Below are positions 61,099 through 64,000 of a DNA stretch of 64,000 nucleotides, piece by piece. Source of the DNA: Tritonibacter aquimaris (GTDB lineage Bacteria; Pseudomonadota; Alphaproteobacteria; Rhodobacterales; Rhodobacteraceae); the NCBI RefSeq assembly GCF_009617595.1, contig NZ_WIXK01000005.1, positions 124,001-188,000 of the forward strand, in the 5' to 3' direction. The position numbers were made by a program, and so were the translations under genes. The notes under the pieces were generated by a model. The model was not told where the DNA came from. It made no database searches and saw only the letters and a program-made list of their open reading frames with translations. Every line of letters begins with the position of its first letter. Within the stretch, counting starts at the first letter, position 1.

Positions 61099-62112
61099 TC
61101 AATCGCCATCAAGCGAGTTGAACCCTGCGTCCACACCCAGGCGGGGGCCAAGCTCGGTTGTAACCAGATTGCGCAGATCCACGACGCTCTGTTTCAGCGC
61201 CTCAATCCGAATGCGGCTCTGCGGATCCGAGACGCCGGCAAAGGTCGGGTCATCCAGCGCGCGGGCGCGTTTTAAGCTGCGGCCAAAGGCTGCATCCAGT
61301 CGCAACTGCAGCTCTGGCGCGTCCGCCGATAAACGGTGGGCGAGCGGCGCAAGCGCCTCGAGTGACAAAATGACATGGCGCTGTGAGCGTCCCGAACGCC
61401 AGGCCTCAGCACGGCGGGGGCGGGGTGCGTCAAAGCTGCCAAGCGGGCGGGCCAGACGCAGCTCATCAATGATCTGCAGCCCAGTTCCAAGCGCTTTGAA
61501 CAATTCCTGATGGGCTTCGCTGGTGCTTTGATAGCGCCGCGATGGGGCTTGCATCAGGGCTGTAAAATTCTGCTGCCAATCGTCTTTGATGGCTTGCGCG
61601 GTTGCGGCGATATCAACCGCCATCGCACTAGCCAGATCACAGCGATAGTCTGCGGAGGCCAGGTTTTGCGCAGCCTCATCAAACAACAGGTGATCCAATG
61701 CGTAAAACCCTTTGCCCGCCACGGAAAACTGAGCAAAAGCGCCATCTTCCAATATCTTGCGGTTTTCGCTGCGCAGCACCCCGTTTACGGATTTTGCGAT
61801 ACGGCCACGATTGTCTGGCCAAAACGCAAGGGAGAACCCGCGCGCATCCGTTTCAGTTGGACCAAAACGCCAGTGGCTCGCACGGATCCAGGCATCAAAG
61901 GTACTGCCGTAGCTTTTTTTAAATGCCTCTGGGTCTGAGTGGCACTTCTCCGGCGCGTTTGCCGCAAATGCATCGGCTGTATCTGACAGGGCGGTGAACG
62001 CCGGAAGGATCTGCGTGGTCACGATGTCATTGGTCAGAGGATCAGCCAGCTCATCGGAGTGCGCGGCACTGACAAGGCAGGCAACAAAAGGCAGGGTGAG
62101 AAAAAATCGCAT
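61099..62112 (-). CDS. Imelysin-family periplasmic protein
   Basis: The 337-residue exported protein (MRFFLTLPFVACLVSAAHSD) is built of helices. Landmarks are FKKSYGSTFDAWIRASHWRF, GPTETDARGFSLAFWPDNRG and AVAGKGFYALDHLLFDEAAQ-like positions near 140-155 that match the imelysin region, which in active members holds GxHxxE; here the His is in ALDHLLFD. It is not obviously a peptidase. Its partners point to iron uptake. It starts two bases after the di-heme gene stop. Confidence 0.8.
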   Translation of the reverse strand: MRFFLTLPFVACLVSAAHSDELADPLTNDIVTTQILPAFTALSDTADAFAANAPEKCHSDPEAFKKSYGSTFDAWIRASHWRFGPTETDARGFSLAFWPDNRGRIAKSVNGVLRSENRKILEDGAFAQFSVAGKGFYALDHLLFDEAAQNLASADYRCDLASAMAVDIAATAQAIKDDWQQNFTALMQAPSRRYQSTSEAHQELFKALGTGLQIIDELRLARPLGSFDAPRPRRAEAWRSGRSQRHVILSLEALAPLAHRLSADAPELQLRLDAAFGRSLKRARALDDPTFAGVSDPQSRIRIEALKQSVVDLRNLVTTELGPRLGVDAGFNSLDGD

Positions 62113-62114
62113 GC

Positions 62115-63674
62115 TCAGAGGCTTTCAAGGAAAGAAATCAGATCGCCGCGCTCCTGTGGTGACATATCCACTACGGTATCGCGCGCGGCTTGGGCTTCAC
62201 CGCCATGCCATAGGATTGCTTCCAAAATGGTGCGGGCGCGGCCATCATGAAGGAACCCGGCAATAGGCGACACCTGTTTGGTATAGCCAAGCCCCCACAG
62301 GGGGGGCGTGCGCCATTCATAGCCATCGGCGCGGGCTTCGGGGCGGTGATCGGCAAGCCCTTCACCCATGTCGTGCAGCAAAAGGTCCGAATAGGGCCAG
62401 ATCAGCTGGAAACTATGCTCATCCCGATCATTCAGCCGATGGGTGACAAATTTGGGTGTGTGACAGCTGGTACAGCCAGCCGTATAGAACTGTTCTTTAC
62501 CGCGCAGCACCTCGGGCGCGTCCATATTGCGCCGCGCTGGAACCGCCAGGTTGCTGCTATAAAACGTGACCAGATCCATGTTTTTCTGATCAATCTCTGT
62601 GCCGCGTTCGATGTCATCGCCATGTGGCTGATTACGGCAGCCGATCTGCGCCACAGTACATTCGCCCCAATGGGCAGGAAACAGCGGCGTCGAGATGCCA
62701 ATATCGCCAGAAAATGCCGAGGCCGATTGTTCGTGCATGGTTGGGCTGCCAGCCTTCAGGCCAAACCGCCCCAGCATTACCTGTTGATACTCTTCGGACC
62801 AGACCAGATTGGCCTTGCCAGAGATCCCATTGCCATCAGCATCGTTTTCATCGGCGCGGGCTAAAATGTCCACGGCAGGGATCGCTTCGAGCAGGCCAAG
62901 CCCGATCATTGGCGGCGCAACACGCGGGGAAAACATCGTGTCTTTGTGCATCGGGCCATAGCCCAGATCCGCAGCTTTGTAGGTTGGTTTGCGCAGGCTT
63001 GCGGTTTCACCACCCGCAAGCGCGACCTCGATTTCCTCATAGGTGATATCGAGCCGGTATTCCGGGGCAAGCGTGGGAGGCGAGAAATCTTGCAGCTGTC
63101 GCCCATAGGTGGGTTCGGGCGCGTCGCCGATATAGTCTTTTATTTCAGCCATATGCGCAGGGGAGGGGCCGGGCACTGAAACACGCAGAAACATGGAAAC
63201 GGCGGTGTCATCTGGCGTTTGTGGCGTATGGCCACGACCATCTTTCAGGTGGCAGCGCTGGCAAGAGCGCGCATTGTGCAGCGGGCCAAGACCATCGGAA
63301 GCGCGGGTTGATGCAGGCGAAAACACCCAGATCTTGTCAAACAGCGCATTGCCCAGTTTGAATTCCAGCTCCTGTTCAAAGCTCAGATTGGCGCTGTGTT
63401 GTGAAAACGCATCGCGGTTTTTGCGCGCGCGTGTGGTGGCGGCCCCGGCCGGGCGCGCCTCAAATTGTTCTGCTATGCTAAAGTCCGTCGTCGCAGCGAC
63501 GACTTTACGGATGCGCGCCTGTTCTGCCGTGGTGCGGGCAACAGTGTTTAGATGGGGATCGTTAAAAACGGAAGCTGGCCAATCCAGGGCCAAAACGGGG
63601 TGCACAATCATCAAGGATGCCAGTGTAAGTGCGGACACGCGGGTGGTCTGGGGTAAAATGCCTGAACCAGTCAT
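62115..63674 (-). CDS. Di-heme oxidoreductase (thiol oxidoreductase-like)
   Basis: A 519-residue exported c-type protein of the DUF1111 family. One haem site is C138-QR-C141-H142 (RSCQRCHLKDGRGHTP) and the other CTSCHTPKF near residue 405. PPLWGLGYTKQVSPIAGFLH and DGRARTILEAILWHGGEAQA in the C-terminal part are typical. The N-terminus MTGSGILPQTTRVSALTLA is a signal. It lies between two imelysin genes. An oxidase role for metal in the periplasm is likely. Confidence 0.88.
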   Translation of the reverse strand: MTGSGILPQTTRVSALTLASLMIVHPVLALDWPASVFNDPHLNTVARTTAEQARIRKVVAATTDFSIAEQFEARPAGAATTRARKNRDAFSQHSANLSFEQELEFKLGNALFDKIWVFSPASTRASDGLGPLHNARSCQRCHLKDGRGHTPQTPDDTAVSMFLRVSVPGPSPAHMAEIKDYIGDAPEPTYGRQLQDFSPPTLAPEYRLDITYEEIEVALAGGETASLRKPTYKAADLGYGPMHKDTMFSPRVAPPMIGLGLLEAIPAVDILARADENDADGNGISGKANLVWSEEYQQVMLGRFGLKAGSPTMHEQSASAFSGDIGISTPLFPAHWGECTVAQIGCRNQPHGDDIERGTEIDQKNMDLVTFYSSNLAVPARRNMDAPEVLRGKEQFYTAGCTSCHTPKFVTHRLNDRDEHSFQLIWPYSDLLLHDMGEGLADHRPEARADGYEWRTPPLWGLGYTKQVSPIAGFLHDGRARTILEAILWHGGEAQAARDTVVDMSPQERGDLISFLESL

Positions 63675-63712
63675 ATGTTCGTCGCCGTAAAGCAGATGTT
63701 TGTATGTAAATT

Positions 63713-63743
63713 GGATCAGGCGAGGCGTCTCCCCGCCTGATCC
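63713..63743. terminator. Hairpin between imelysin and di-heme genes
   Basis: GGATCAGGCG (63713-63722) pairs exactly with CGCCTGATCC (63734-63743). It lies after the partial imelysin gene and before the di-heme gene on the same strand. No T run follows, so it may be an attenuator or a stability element rather than a terminator. Confidence 0.5.
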
Positions 63744-63755
63744 AGGTCTTTTCTA

Positions 63756-64000
63756 TTATTCGAAGACGGCGCTTGGGTTGTCCAGCGAGTCAGAGCCTTC
63801 AAATTCGACACTTGCCAGTTTCAGCGCAGAAACCGCGCGCTCAAACGAACGGGTCTGTTCGATCAGACCGTTGACACCACCCATAATCAGCGCTTCGCCT
63901 TTGGCGTCGCCGGATGCCAGCATCTGGTCATAAGAGAAACCGGATTCTGCAGCCAGTTTGATGCGGCCAAGTGCCAGCATGGTCTGGGACAGTTTGGTCA
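63756..64000 (-). CDS. Imelysin-family protein, C-terminal part
   Basis: Only the last 80 or so residues are in the window: TMLALGRIKLAAESGFSYDQ, then MLASGDAKGEALIMGGVNGL and a tail ending LDNPSAVFE. The LIEQTRSFERAVSALKL helix fits the end of imelysin-type proteins. It is upstream of the di-heme gene in the same direction, 81 bases away. The start lies beyond the window. Confidence 0.75.
   Translation of the reverse strand, partial: TKLSQTMLALGRIKLAAESGFSYDQMLASGDAKGEALIMGGVNGLIEQTRSFERAVSALKLASVEFEGSDSLDNPSAVFE

Noticed and set aside
1-64000. CRISPR arrays, tRNA and rRNA genes
   Set aside because: No regularly spaced repeats of 25 to 40 bases and no cloverleaf or rRNA-like sequence were seen in either strand.

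Overview
The window looks like a marine alphaproteobacterium of the Rhodobacteraceae (Roseobacter-like). The grounds are gene content and layout: an oxygen-dependent cob pathway with cobG, cobN and cobW, a PQQ alcohol-oxidation island of the exaF/pedH type, two secreted RTX proteins, a LuxR solo, and an ArdA/relaxase/coupling-protein module. No rRNA, tRNA or CRISPR was seen. Taxonomy is inferred from content only.

Region A (1 to about 18.0 kb) is mobile DNA whose left end lies outside the window. It holds a large serine recombinase (cut by the window edge) and a minus-strand cassette of an outer-membrane barrel, two exported proteins and an HExxH protein, divergent from a LuxR solo across a perfect 32-bp palindrome. 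Then come ardA behind a hairpin-rich leader, a DotA/TraY-like membrane protein, a small resolvase, a VirD4/TraG coupling protein, a relaxase and mobC. A candidate oriT lies between relaxase and coupling protein. The right end is marked by a headless ORF and a decayed recombinase tail.

Region B (18.2 to 23.6 kb) has a three-module RTX protein, a membrane-anchored AraC-type regulator, and a serine hydrolase fused to RTX repeats. Similar sequence elements sit upstream of the regulator and of the hydrolase.

Region C (23.6 to 42.6 kb) is the PQQ alcohol-oxidation island. It has a response regulator, a FIST protein and a hybrid kinase. The quinoprotein dehydrogenase carries the D-Y-D motif of lanthanide-dependent enzymes. 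Around it are a Sel1 protein, an ABC transporter with periplasmic and beta-propeller partners, cytochrome c, a XoxJ-like protein, a NosR-like flavo-iron-sulfur membrane protein with ApbE, and pqqABCDE. The genes make the cofactor, oxidise the alcohol in the periplasm, pass electrons to cytochrome c and sense the need for it.

Region D (42.6 to 45 kb) has a small ribbon-helix-helix protein, a CHAD protein and a CYTH protein, probably linked to polyphosphate.

Region E (45 to 59.9 kb) is aerobic cobalamin synthesis: cobF, A, B, M, E, L, K, J, I, H, G, N, W, a DUF1636 protein and cobO, with a cobalamin riboswitch leader. cobS, cobT, cobQ, cobC, cobD, cobP, cobU and cobV are not in the window.

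Region F (60 to 64 kb) is an imelysin / di-heme oxidase / imelysin / DUF1513 operon, probably for iron handling, cut by the right edge.
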